Positions 34,545 to 44,765 of a stretch of DNA of 64,000 nt are shown one piece after another (positions within the stretch are counted from its first letter, which is position 1; every line of letters starts with the position of its first letter). The DNA lies in assembly GCA_943736015.1 (NCBI GenBank), contig OX031060.1, forward strand, positions 16,319,501 to 16,383,500, in the 5' to 3' direction. Made by a program: the position numbers and the translations under genes. Below the pieces are notes generated by a model. It searched no databases and was not told where the DNA came from. It saw only the letters and a list, made by a program, of their open reading frames with translations. The stretch comes from Tridacna crocea (taxonomy: Eukaryota > Mollusca > Bivalvia > Cardiida > Cardiidae).

Positions 34545-34760
34545 ATTATTGTGAAGATGACAATTTGTCATTGTTTGGTCAGTCCAAGTGTTAGTCACTG
34601 ACAGAGAAATCAATTTCAAAACGAGGCAAAACCTGCCAGGTAGATAGCTGTATCTATAGTTTACTTTTTGCCCCATTTTAACATTTGTTTTTTCTGCCAG
34701 CCTCTAATACATGGCCCGACCACACGACAGCAGACTGCCATCTGCACAATATATTCCATA
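34545..34760. repeat. Decayed large inverted repeat
   Basis: The flank around 34550-34605 resembles the inverted complement of 34700-34755 at roughly 70 percent by eye. Exon-like frames here come from this. Confidence 0.4.
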
Positions 34761-34967
34761 CTTTCAAATGGTATGATTTCATTTTAAATGTATTATGACA
34801 CCTGCTTTGATATTTTGGTCTTTCCGGGCCTTTAACTGCCCTTGATTGCTACCTGGAAACTTGACTCTTTACCACATGACAAAGTTTTAGACTTGTCCAA
34901 ATACTAGTACACTAGAACAAAAAAGAAACATGGTACATGTACCATATGATATATTGAACAAGCTTTA

Positions 34968-35195
34968 ATGACCCATTACCACACAATTCCTACTTTTGAC
35001 GCCCCTGAGAAAGAAGCGTTTTGAAAACACTGTAGAAAAAGGAGGAACTGCTGGTATGGTAGCCAGCATTTTCTCCTTTTCCCACAGTGTTTTCTACCCT
35101 TCCCAGAACAAATTTCAAATTTTCAGTCACCTTTATTTTGTCATCTGCAAATGCTTTCAATTTGAACCAGTCTAAAATTTTGTCGTCTGGTAAAG
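34968..35195 (+). mobile_element. TTAA-hairpin element, near complete
   Basis: Left TTAA mutated to TGACC context; hairpin centre near 35057 carries an extra TGGTA; right end GTCTGGTAAAG. Confidence 0.83.
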
Positions 35196-35404
35196 TCTCC
35201 ATATGCAGTCAGTCACTTCTGGGTACTGTCAGTAAGAAGCCATTTTTTCATTTCCTTTTGGCAACACTGAAACGAAATTTTGTCGAAATATTCAAAACTG
35301 ATCAGTTGTGAAAATAAAATCATAATTTAGAATTCTCAATCGAGTTATATACCTCTAAACTACCATGAAAGGGTACCCTGCATTTCTTTTTCGTCGTAGT
35401 ATAT

Positions 35405-35579
35405 AAAGCTTAAGCAGACAACCATATGAATGAAATTGAAAAATTACATTTTGTTTTGGGAAGAATAGAAACATCGATAATAAGAAATGGAGAAAATACT
35501 GATTACCAATATTGTCTCCTTTTTTCACAATGTTTTAGAAAGGGTTGTTAAAGGTCAGTACTGTGTGGTAAAGAGTTAA
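35405..35579 (-). mobile_element. TTAA-hairpin element, 5' truncated
   Basis: Stem AGAAAATACTGATTACC; terminus GTGGTAAAGAGTTAA. Confidence 0.65.
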
Positions 35580-35599
35580 ACAGTACATGTGATGTGATG

Positions 35600-35707
35600 T
35601 GACGTGTGTGTTTCCAAAGATTGATGTACAGCTCATCATGGAATTCGAACCCAGAATCTTTGGCATGAAGGGCTGACCCTGTTGCTCAACACCACTTTCT
35701 CCACAAG
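35600..35707 (-). mobile_element. tRNA-derived SINE head, minus strand
   Basis: Read on the minus strand, B box GGTTCGAATTCC (35640-35651) follows an A-box-like GTGTTGAGCAACAGGG at tRNA spacing. Confidence 0.55.
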
Positions 35708-35892
35708 TTGTAAAACTTCCAAATCCCAAATATCTGTGGACAAATAAATCAACATGAGATCATGTCTCTGATAAGGCAGAAAGGATTGTGGGAAAAGAAG
35801 AAACCATTGGTTATTTTCATCAGAATCTTTTCCTTCTTCCACAATGGCTCCTCCACAGGATCACAAAAACAGAGTAGTTTGGTAAATGATTA
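35708..35892 (-). mobile_element. TTAA-hairpin element, divergent
   Basis: Stem GTGGGAAAAGAAGAAACC with eroded partner; end TTTGGTAAATGATTAG. Confidence 0.5.
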
Positions 35893-36244
35893 GCTTTGTT
35901 TGTAAAACAAAGCAAATGCGTGCTCTTCATTTGCAGAAACAAAGAAAAAATAAAACAAAGGGAGACAAGCCTGTACTCTAAATTGTAAGAAAATAATTAA
36001 GGAGTTATTTTTCTAATAACTACCCGGTAGGTCAAGACTGAGAATGCACTGAATTTTACCCTTTTCCATACAGACCTGTAGATTTTTTTACTGCCAGTTA
36101 GTATCTCTAACATGAAACAGAAACATATGAAAAGAAAAAAACTTAAAGCATGGTTGAGTAATGTAGGGGGAAATTGATCTTAGATTTATATTGCCTAGAT
36201 CTACTTCTTTGCAAAGTCTATTCTGACAAATGGGTCTAGGACAT

Positions 36245-36694
36245 TTGCCCCCCCCCCCCCCCCTGAACTTCTGCTCCCCGGACTTGTGCCCCCAGACTTT
36301 TGCCCCTTAGGACACCTGCCACCTGGATGTTTGCCCCCCGGACACCTGCCAACCTAGGACATCTGCCCCCCAGACATGTGCCCCCTTAGGACATCTGCCT
36401 CCTGGACATCTGCCCCTTCAGTTTGTTTACAACTTCAACTTAGACGTCAAGCTCCTTCAAGGGAAATCTCAAAAGGGGGCGAATGTCCAGGGCAGATGTC
36501 CAGGGGGGAGGGATGTCCGGGGGGCAAATGTCCTAAGGGGGCATATGTCCTATGGGGGCAAATGTCCAGGTGGCAGATGTCCAGGGGACAGATGTCCTAT
36601 GGGGGCAAATGCCTAGGGGGCAGATGTTCCGGGGGCAGATGTCCTAAGGGGGCAAAAGTCCGGGGGCAGATGTCCAGGGGGCAAATGTCCTGAT
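36245..36694. repeat. Inverted minisatellite, GGGGGCAGATGTCC units
   Basis: From 36473 to 36694 the + strand repeats GGGGGCAGATGTCC-like units about every 14-20 bases. From 36245 to 36418 it repeats their complement (GGACATCTGCCCCC). The arms face each other across about 55 bp of ordinary sequence, so the whole is a large G/C-rich inverted array. Confidence 0.85.
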
Positions 36695-36793
36695 ACCCTG
36701 ACAAACACCGCTCTGAAATTCCATAACAAGTATCTTCATCACATTAGATTTGATCATGAACTTTCATTTCATTTATTAAGCAGTGCAGAGGCT

Positions 36794-36844
36794 TTAATTC
36801 ATTTCCACACAGTCACAACTTTTGACGACCCTGAGAAAGAAGCC
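36794..36844 (+). mobile_element. TTAA-hairpin short-arm fragment
   Basis: TTAATTCATTTCCACACAG to GAAAGAAGCC, cut where the next copy starts. Confidence 0.75.
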
Positions 36845-37073
36845 TTAACCCATTACCACACAATCCCTACTTTTGACGCCCCTGAGAAAGAAGCCTTTAG
36901 AAAACATTGTGGGAAAAGGAGAAAATGCTGGTAACCAGCATTTTCTCCTTTTCCCACAATGTTTTCTACCCTTCACAAAACAAAGTTCAAATTTTCAGTC
37001 ACTTTTATTTTGTCGTCTGCAAATGCTTTCAATTTGGACCAGTCTAAAATATGGTCGTTTGGTAATGGGTTAA
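36845..37073 (+). mobile_element. TTAA-hairpin element, reference copy, 229 bp
   Basis: Used here as type copy: TTAACCCATTACCACACAAT terminus, 55-bp short arm, perfect inverted repeat 36899-36965 centred near 36935, 108-bp long arm ending GTTTGGTAATGGGTTAA. Strand in this list is + when the short arm comes first. No open frame, so it depends on a transposase in trans; the TTAA ends and CCC start suggest piggyBac. Confidence 0.93.
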
Positions 37074-37243
37074 GAAAATGTGGGAAAAGGAGAAAATGCT
37101 GGTAACCAGCATTTTCTCCTTTTCCCACAGTGTTTTCCTCCCTTTACAAAACAAATTTCAAATTTTCAGTCACTTTTATTTTGTTGTCTGCAAATGCTTT
37201 CAATTTGGACAAACCTCAAATTTTATTGTTTGGTAATGAGTTA
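37070..37243 (+). mobile_element. TTAA-hairpin element missing its short arm
   Basis: From the shared TTAA it goes straight into GAAAATGTGGGAAAAGG; hairpin centre near 37106; right end GGTAATGAGTTA. Confidence 0.82.
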
Positions 37244-37289
37244 TGTATACATGTAATACAGACTGACAATTGTATCTGTCCCAATCCTT

Positions 37290-37346
37290 ATTATACCCCC
37301 GCTAGGCGAATGTTTTATGGGTGTATACTGGAATCAGCCTGTCTGT

Positions 37347-37383
<37 letters not shown>

Positions 37384-37510
37384 TGTCTGTCTGTGTGTGT
37401 GTGTGGATGTGTCAGTCTGTGTGTCTGTCTGTGCACAAAATACTAGTAATTGCCTATTTCTGTCAATACGCTGGCCAGGGTATTATGTCACATTCAGTGA
37501 CAGCTCTATT
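37290..37510 (+). mobile_element. ATACCCCCGC-type short element with (GT)n
   Basis: Same ends as 25450-25732, with a GT/CTGT microsatellite at 37350-37430. Confidence 0.6.
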
Positions 37511-37926
37511 TTTTTTTTGGTGGGGGGGAGGGGGGAGTGGGGGAGGGGGAAGCAGGGCATTTAACTGTCATGGGGAAGATGACAGTTTATATAAGTTAAA
37601 ATGAAAAACAAAGAAATACTTCTTAAAAGATTTGCAGATGATACCTTTAAAATTTGTAACTTCAGAACCATTCTTACTGATCTGGGCAACTTTTATTGTT
37701 TCGTGTTCAAAGAGTATTCATCCCTTGTTTTGCAAGATTTAAATACCATTACAAAAGGAATATGAATTTTTAGACAAAAAATAACCAGAACTAGGCAGAT
37801 CTAATTTCATTTGTTTCATGAAGTATTCTTGTCTGTATTTTAGTTTCAAAGCTATCTTTGCACACAATATAAATGTACCTGTAGATCTGTTAAATCTACA
37901 TATAGGTACATCTACATATTAACCTT
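37511..37926. other. Intergenic, G-run then unique sequence
   Basis: G-rich run at 37521-37555; the rest shows nothing recognised. Confidence 0.3.
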
Positions 37927-38161
37927 TTAACTCATTACCAAATGACAAAATCTTAGACTTGTCCAAATCGAAAGCATTTGCAGACGACAACATAAAAGTG
38001 ACTGAACATTTGAAATTTGTTCTGTGAAGGGTAGAAAACATTGTGGGAAAAGGTGAAAATGCTGGTTGCCAGCATTTTCTCCTTCTCCTTTTCCCACAAT
38101 GTTTTCTGAAGGCTTCTTTCTCAGTGGCATCAAAAGCAGGGATTGTGTGGTAATGGGTTAA
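37927..38161 (-). mobile_element. TTAA-hairpin element, complete
   Basis: Hairpin centre near 38070 with a 6-bp CTCCTT duplication in the right arm; right TTAA shared. Confidence 0.88.
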
Positions 38162-38371
38162 CCCATTACCAAAGGGCAAAATTGTGGACTGGTCCAAATT
38201 CAAAGCACTTGCAGACGACAAAATAAACGTAACTCAAAAACTGAAATTTGTTTCTAGAAGGGTAGTAAACATTGTGGATGTTTACCAATATTTTCTCCTT
38301 TTCCCACAATGTTTTCAAAATGCTTCTATCTCAGGGTTGTGAAAACTAGAGATTGTCTAGGAAAGGGTTAA
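38158..38371 (-). mobile_element. TTAA-hairpin element, left stem arm shortened
   Basis: Tandem with the previous copy; CATTGTGGATGTTTACC replaces most of the left stem. A third, left-end fragment continues to about 38415. Confidence 0.8.
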
Positions 38372-38539
38372 CCAAATGATAAAGTTTTGGACCTGTTGAA
38401 TTGTAAGTCTTCAATATTTTCATTTGGTAGATCTGATAATAAATGTAAAGAAAAGACATCAGTGAGCAGGCCTAAAGAAAAAACAGAGACTTCCTTATAA
38501 CTTAGCTAAATAAATATGGGACAGTCAGTTCAAGTAGAG

Positions 38540-38792
38540 GGTGTCCCTTTAAAGATGCAGAGATACGCCTATGTTAATTTACATATTAATAGTGCACTGC
38601 GCATGCGTGGTACATTCCAAAAAAATGGGAGGCCATTGAAACGATGTAAACTTACGTTTACCTCTCAATCCAAATGTAGGTTAAAGTGTTTCTAGACGGA
38701 GTTATCACTATAGTGCATTACGAAATTAATTTTGGAGTAAATGTGACTGTCGCTTTGATTTATATTCATCTTGTGGATTTAATGATTTGAAA
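38540..38792 (+). promoter_or_regulatory. Afadin promoter and 5' UTR region
   Basis: Repeat-free sequence just upstream of the afadin start codon. It holds TGCGCATGCGTGG at about 38598-38610, close to the palindromic NRF-1 site TGCGCATGCGCA found in many TATA-less promoters. No TATA box is obvious. The transcription start is not determined. Confidence 0.35.
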
Positions 38793-38897
38793 ATGACTAA
38801 CTCAAGTAAAGCGCAAGATCGCCAAAAGCTTGCGAACTTGATTTCACAGTGGAATCAGGACCATTACGATTTATTTGAACTTAGTGCTCCAAACGAG
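38793..38897 (+). CDS. AFDN: Afadin (AFDN/canoe), first coding exon
   Basis: ATG at 38793 opens 35 codons starting MTNSSKAQDRQKLANLIS and ending HYDLFELSAPNE, then donor GAG/GTAAATG. Vertebrate afadin begins the same way: a short leader, a K-L-A-x-I-I-x-x-W-N helix, then D-L-F-E-x-S-x-P, with a phase-0 exon end. Afadin is an actin-binding scaffold that links nectins and Rap1/Ras signalling to cortical actin at adherens junctions. This exon precedes the first Ras-association domain. It encodes too little to appear in a length-filtered ORF list, and is recognised from the match to the next exon. Confidence 0.93.
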
Positions 38898-38973
38898 GTA
38901 AATGTTGTGATCTGTGCTATTTGTTTTTTATAATATCATTTTCAGTTGTACTTCTTGAATTTTTTTTCCACAG

Positions 38974-39005
38974 ATATTTGTAATTATGTTGTTGTCAACA
39001 TACAG
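38974..39005 (+). CDS. Candidate 32-nt alternative (frame-breaking) exon in afadin intron 1
   Basis: A run of T followed by CCACAG at 38973 and a consensus donor CAG/GTAAGT at 39006 enclose 32 bases. Both sites look stronger than the exon 1 donor. Because 32 is not a multiple of three, inclusion after exon 1 would shift the frame before the RA domain, as in a poison exon. The intron before it would be only 76 bp. Confidence 0.3.
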
Positions 39006-39388
39006 GTAAGTTCAGGTGACAAATCGTCAACAATATTTTCAAAATGGCTGACGTCAAATTAGGGTCAGGTGCAACTTCTATAACAATAGTTTGTTCACAA
39101 CGGATGCCGATATTCCAGTGTGTTGTCATGCACCAGTATGTAATTTTGGCCCGTTTTCATATTATTCCGAAATCTCCAAGATCCGTTTGGAAGTGTCTAG
39201 TTTTGTTTACCTGTTGATATAAAGTTATCTCCCTTTCGGATTGTGATCTAATAACTTCCTGCATTCATTAAAGGTTTATTAGCAGTTATTTAGTATTTTA
39301 CAGTTTTGTCTTCCAAAGAAATCCTATAACTTCTGTGGCAATTTTGTAGGCTTATTATTTTGACTGAACTACCAGGGTTCAGCTCATA

Positions 39389-39622
39389 TTAAGCCTTTAC
39401 CTCATATGTCAATTTTAGGCTCTTTCGATTCAGCAGCAAATAAACATAATTATGATGTCAAAAACATGGACAAATGGGGAAACAGTTATCTGATTGAGTG
39501 GAAAACATTGTAGGAAAAGGAGAAATTGCTCGTTACGAGCAATTTTTCCTTTTCACACAATGTTTTCAGAAGCTGTCTGTTGTTGATGCATCAAAATGAG
39601 TATCTATGGAGTAAAGGGTTAA
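39389..39622 (-). mobile_element. TTAA-hairpin element, hybrid of subfamilies
   Basis: Subfamily-2-like termini (GTATCTATGGAGTAAAGGG) but stem AAGGAGAAATTGCTCGTTAC as in subfamily 3. In afadin intron 1. Confidence 0.82.
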
Positions 39623-41255
39623 CTTATACACTCTCTCCAGTACTGTGAAGGAAGATTTAGGAATCCATCTATAGGAAAGATATAAAGTCCATGGTCTTTC
39701 ATCTGTACCTCATTTATGAGGGAGTTGTACAGGCTCAGTAGCACCGTTCGCTGCAACCATGGTTGCAACCAGCATGTTTTCTTCGCTGCTGTATGGTATG
39801 CTGTTCTACTTCAAGCAGCAGGGAAGTCATTAGCAGTAGTACAGATAACTGTCCCCAGAGGCGATGTTACTTTTTCACTGGTCGCCTCTGGGTACAGAGA
39901 CAATCAAGACAAAATCAGTTGAAAGCTCAGCACAGATTTTGTGTACAAGTTTGAACTCTAATAATTTCCCAAATAGAGCACAAAACTATGATTTAAACAT
40001 ACCTGTGGCTTGTGTATTCAATATTCCTTTGTTTGAAATACAAATATTTTCAATTTAAACACGGATCGTGAGAAAAAAACGTGCATTTCATCAATTACTC
40101 GAGTTGTTAACGTTTCTGAAAGCATACAAAATGGCCGCTACGCACGATAAATTTCGTGTGTGATTTTTCTGAGAAAAACATGTTGTAAAAGACTCCTGCA
40201 AGCTTTTTATGTAATGAATGGTTTAACGATTTGTATTTGGCCATGTTTGATACTAAAAGTTAATTGCATTTCGCTGCAATAGATAAAACCGACGAAATAA
40301 GAAGTCAGTATAGCACTGATATTTGCTACTGGAAAATTTACGATGGACTTGAGACGGTACGGTGCACAGTAAATGTCCAAATATGACAAAGATCACTGGA
40401 GCGTTTCATTATTGAGACTATCATTAGCAGCTGCTGTGACTTCTTTAAATTCTTCTAAGCCTCCATCTCAATATGGCGATACGCATTAGAATCGCCATGA
40501 CAGCTTATTTGAGTGATTGATGGCCTTTGATTTATACTCAGGAGCCTGTGAGTCTGCACTAGGCAGATCGCCGTCCTGCCCTCTACCAACACTGACAGCC
40601 ACCTCCCAGTTGCCTTTCAGTCTCTGCCCTGCAGCCAGCACACATTTTAAAATGATATGTTGGTGTGTCGGTAGCACAACAACAGCAGGCAGGATGCTTG
40701 ATAATGGCAGTTCTTACCAATTGCTGGCGGAAGTTTGAAGACCCTTGAAATCCACTACTGAGTAAAAATGACGCTGCAGCCCGCCTGACACTTGATAGCC
40801 ATTGCGCAACTTTGAAGCGCACCTGGCTGGCGTCCTGATGGCAGGCACAGTTGGAAAAAATCAGCTAGTGGCAGACAGGGTGTAAACTTTTTTTTTTTAA
40901 AATTTCATCAGTGTTCTAGGGGCGTCTGAAATGCCACCTGCCGATTATGCCTGCCACCGGCCGAATTTGAGTGAAAACTGGCAGTTACCATGCTGGCAGG
41001 TGGCATTTACCGATTTACTGATTTGTGACCTTACTTTTTCTGAAAAAAAAATACAGTTTCAGGACTATTACTTTTTGTACAATGAGCACAGACCGTCTAT
41101 TGTAGTTCAGCCGTCACAGCAGAGTGTTTTCAGGCCGATTTTAAGAAAATGGTAGGGAAAGTCTCAATGAGCAATAATAAGCCGTGATTTTTCCCATTTA
41201 GGCAAATAGTAAATGGTTTGTTCCACAATGAATTTAAAGTGTGCTGAAATAAATT
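39623..41255. other. Afadin intron 1, low-copy sequence with small inverted repeats
   Basis: No exon seen. Inverted repeats: CCCAGAGGCGA/TCGCCTCTGGG at about 39855-39891, ATGGCGAT/ATCGCCAT at 40473-40498, and 14-bp AAATGCCACCTGCC/GGCAGGTGGCATTT at 40929-41008. Several CTGGCAG-like words at 40560-41010 suggest an unrecognised repeat. Confidence 0.4.
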
Positions 41256-41484
41256 TTAACTCTTTACTACACAATCCGGACTTTAAACGACCTTCAGAAA
41301 GAACATAATTTTAGACTAGTCACAATTGGAAGTATTTGCAGGCGACAAAATTAATGTGACTCAAAAATTGAAATTTTTCTTAGGAAAGGAAGAAAACATT
41401 GTGGGAAAAGGAGAAAATGCTGGTTACCAGCATTTTCTCCTTTTCCCGCAATGTTTTCTATGGGCTTGTTTGGTATAGAGTTAA
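41256..41484. mobile_element. TTAA-hairpin chimera with rearranged arms, 229 bp
   Basis: Plus-type short-arm start (CACAATCCGGACTTT) is followed by a minus-type long arm, hairpin (centre 41426), then a very short right end GTTTGGTATAGAGTTAA. Confidence 0.8.
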
Positions 41485-41626
41485 AACTCATATCATTAAG
41501 AAACATACCAAGGAATTTAAACTCGGGATTATTTGTCTTACAGTGTAAAGATTCAATAGCTGTAGAAAAGGGGGAAATGGCTTATGAAAATATTATGGTG
41601 TATTTGCTAGAGCTACTGGTTTGTTT

Positions 41627-41856
41627 TTAACCCTTTACCAGGTGTAATGTTAACCTTGTCCAAATTCAATCCCTTCTTTTGACGCCCTTGAGAAAAAGTG
41701 CAGAAAAAGTGAAATTTGACATTCAAAGGGAAGAAATAAATGTGAGAAAAGGAGAAAATGCCGGTTATCAGCATTTTATTCTCTGCTGACCATATTTATG
41801 AAAGCCTATTTTGTTAGAAGTGTTAAAACTGGGGGGTTGTGTAGTAAAGGGCCAAA
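41627..41856. mobile_element. TTAA-hairpin chimera, decayed
   Basis: TTAACCCTTTACC start, then mixed short-arm (CCCTTCTTTTGACGCCC) and long-arm words, hairpin near 41767, end TAGTAAAGGGCC. Confidence 0.6.
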
Positions 41857-42003
41857 TGTTTCATATCTATCTGTCATAGCACACTGCCTGGAGGGTGTGG
41901 GTGCTTCAATAACATGACAGGTAGTAGATGACCATAATTTTGCCACCAGAATACACTGTATACCTACCTAACTATCTATACAATACAGTATCTGTTTCTT
42001 CAG

Positions 42004-42210
42004 AGCTTGTATTCACCAACCGTTCTAAGAACAGTCTTTGACTTGTCTTATTCTCCAGAATTTTCTATATATGAATGTAACACACCTTCTGATTGGCTAG
42101 TAAACCATTCGGTTTAGCCAATCAGGAGGTGTCTTACTTACAAATACAGAAAATCTTGGAGATTAAGACTAAGAATAGACTCAAGAATGGTTGGTGAATA
42201 CAGGCCCAGG
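42004..42210. mobile_element. CACCAACC palindromic element, ~207 bp
   Basis: GCTTGTATTCACCAACC at the left pairs with GGTTGGTGAATACAGGC at the right. Inside, TTCTGATTGGCTAGTAAACC faces GGTTTAGCCAATCAGGAGG, so most of its length folds back. A second copy is at 27941. Confidence 0.82.
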
Positions 42211-42237
42211 TTAGCATCATATATACATGTAATCCTA

Positions 42238-42309
42238 AAGTCATTTTGTCGTATGAAAATTTGTTCAATTTTGAGCAGTCTAAAATTTTGGTGTTTGGTA
42301 AAGAGTGAA
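42238..42309 (+). mobile_element. TTAA-hairpin right-arm fragment
   Basis: GTCGTATGAAAATTTG to GTTTGGTAAAGAGTG. Confidence 0.65.
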
Positions 42310-42462
42310 AGGCCTGAAACCATCATGTAGCAAAGTAGGAGAATAATATACATTGTATTGAATCATTATAGATATAGGCTGATATGAGAAATTTCTTCAC
42401 CAGATGGGAAAATTTACAATTTCTTCAATTAAAAGCATGCTTAGACAGTTCATAAACTGTTG

Positions 42463-42812
42463 CTTTACCCATTACACCACAATCATGACTTGACAACCCT
42501 GAAAGCTTTTGAAAACATTGTAAGAAAAGGAGAAAATGCTGGTAGAAGCATTTTCTCATTTTCCCACATTGTTTTCCACCCTTTAACGTTTAAGAATCAG
42601 GTTTACTCAATTTAGTCACATTGAATTTGTTATCTGCAACATCTTTGAAATAGGACATATCCAAAATTTTGTTGTTCAGTAACGAGTTTTTACCACGCAA
42701 TGCCGACTTTTGATGCTCCTGGAAAAGAAGCCTTTTGAAAATATTGTAAGAGAAGAAGAAAATGCTGGTAACCAGTATTTTGTTCTTTTCACATAATGTT
42801 TCTTATACTCCC
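42463..42812 (+). mobile_element. Two TTAA-hairpin copies in tandem
   Basis: 42463-42690 is full length with decayed ends (hairpin near 42544); 42688-42812 is 3' truncated (hairpin near 42770). Confidence 0.72.
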
Positions 42813-42814
42813 AT

Positions 42815-43300
42815 TCCAATAGGCCACGTTCCACGGCGCTCTCATGGAGTGTTATAGATCACCATGAAGAGAGCCAAGAGCTCCAGGAATGCTAACAGCT
42901 AGATCTTTAACAGATCGCCAAGATTGCCATCAGTCTACTTTCTTGCACAAAGGTCTGTGGTCAGTGTGGTGCTCTGTTCAGAAAGCCGTCACATTGCTAC
43001 TAATCTCTCAGATCGCTATCGAAACGCAACTTGAATGTAAACATGGTAAATGGGGTGCAAAGGGATTGCTCTAGAGTGCAGATGTTCCTCAAGTATGCCG
43101 GTCATTGCGCTCCTGTGTGATTTGATAGCGACCATTAGAGATGCAGTAGCGCTCCATTGTGATATGATTGTGCTCCAATACGATCAAGTGGCCATGTTAT
43201 AGCGCTCTGTTATGATCAAGCAGCTATAGGATAGCACTCCTTTACGATCAAATGACAATATAATGGCGCTCCAATCATGCTTTTGGAGGACTATATAAAA
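42815..43300. repeat. Low-copy region with ~32-bp GCGCTCC/GATC repeats
   Basis: From about 43165 to 43275 units of about 32 bp alternate GCGCTC and CGATCAA words three to four times. Confidence 0.5.
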
Positions 43301-43307
43301 GAGTGTC

Positions 43308-43480
43308 TTTCTCTCAGACCGGTAGTGCAGTGTTAAAATGCTGGACTTTCAATCCTAAGGCCCAAGGTTCGATACCCGGCCCAACCAGGACCTTTCTGAG
43401 ACACCTTGTGATTCCCACTCAACTAGAGGTGAACTGGTCTGGAACCCAGAGGTAGCCTCAGGTGTGTCGGTGCTTTACAC
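43308..43480 (+). mobile_element. tRNA-derived SINE
   Basis: A-box-like TAGTGCAGTGTTAA (43323) and B box GGTTCGATACC (43376-43386), then a non-tRNA body. Confidence 0.78.
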
Positions 43481-43997
43481 TGGGCATGTTAGCCTGTTAG
43501 GGAACCAAGGAGGTACATTCGAAGAAGAGCTCAGGGCTTGTACCGTGATTTTCTTGTATCCGATCCTTTTTCTGTACCATATAATTATGTACAGTGTATG
43601 TACAGTGTATGTGTCGAGCACAGAGGGACCTTAAACCTACAAAGTTATCATCATTTCACATTTGGAGAACACCTGGTGTAGGTACAATAAATTCTTTAGA
43701 CAACTACAGTACATGTATGCCACCCAGAGGAAGGAGCGAAAGGAGGAACAAAGCCTCGCGTCTCTTACACAGTGCCAACACGGGTTGTACAAGGTCGCAA
43801 CTCTTATCGAAGCTATGATAGTGACTATGTACAGTTCAATCGCTATCTCAATGGTCGTTACTTGATCTCCTGCGAAGGGTCATCTAGTTGTTATCTGAGT
43901 GGGAGTGTCCTCATAATCATCGGAAGCAATCTATGGCGCTTTGTATGAGCGCCAGAGTGCCGTAGATGGTGGCCCAGTGGAAGGGGGGTATTACTCT

Positions 43998-44293
43998 ATC
44001 AAAGAAAAGTTGCACCATTTGTGCCACACAGAAATTGTTGTCTGCAAATACTTTCAATTTGGACAAAGCTAAAAATTTTGTCGTCTGGTAAAGGTTTAAA
44101 TGATGGGCTTTGTCAGTGAAAGGTAAAACATGGTGGGAAAGGAGAAAATTCTGGTTGCCATCATTCATAATCTTTTTTACACATTGTTTTTATAAGCCTT
44201 CTTTGTTAGGGTTTATTATCCCATTACTCCACAATTCCTACTTTTAACGACCCTGAGAAAGAAGCCTTTAGAAAACATTGTGTGAAAAGGAAT
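43998..44293. mobile_element. Cluster of TTAA-hairpin fragments
   Basis: Plus right half (43998-44099), minus right half (44118-44215), plus short arm (44216-44293) ending inside the stem. Confidence 0.6.
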
Positions 44294-44513
44294 TTACCAC
44301 ATTAAAAAATTCTAGACCAGTCTAAACTGAAAGCATTTGCAGACAACAAAATAAATGTGACTGAAAAATTGAAATTTGGTTTTGGAATGGTAGAAAACAT
44401 TGTGGGAAAAGGGGAAAATGCTGAATACCAGCATTTTCTCCTCTTTCCACAATATTTTCAAAAGGCTGCTTGTCAGGGTCATTAAAAGTCGGGATTGTGT
44501 GGTAAAGAGTTAA
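44291..44513 (-). mobile_element. TTAA-hairpin element
   Basis: Left TTAA eroded, hairpin centre near 44428, right GGTAAAGAGTTAA. An extra GTGGTAAAGGGTTAA terminus follows at 44526. Confidence 0.83.
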
Positions 44514-44536
44514 ACACAAGATTTTGTGGTAAAGGG

Positions 44537-44765
44537 TTAACCCTTTACTCCATAGATAATCATTTCTACACATTGCTTGTAAGAGCCTTTTGAAAACATT
44601 GTAGCAAAAGGTGAATTTGCTCGTGACGAGCAATTTCACCTTTTGCCACAATGTTTTCTATGCTATCAAAAGGTGTCATATACACATAAGAAACGGCTTT
44701 ATCCTTGCTGTTATTTAGGGTCAATTTGAGATGCCTTAGAAATGCTTTATGGGGTAAAGGGTTAA
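44537..44765 (+). mobile_element. TTAA-hairpin element, subfamily 2, 229 bp
   Basis: Both TTAA ends; perfect stem AGGTGAATTTGCTCG region centred near 44622; reverse orientation to the 12023 copy. Confidence 0.9.

Noticed and set aside
34314-34676. 120-codon minus-strand frame, and similar frames with FENIVGKGENAGNQHFLLF-like text throughout the window
   Set aside because: The recurring peptide is the translated TTAA hairpin (GAAAACATTGTGGGAAAAGG read in frame). Its high copy number comes from the DNA repeat, with no gene-like feature around it.
34700-34770. Candidate exon after TTTTTTCTGCCAG
   Set aside because: The open stretch is one arm of a decayed inverted repeat whose other arm is at about 34550-34605.
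36376-36693. 105-codon Gly/Cys-rich frame
   Set aside because: Translation of the GGGGGCAGATGTCC minisatellite.
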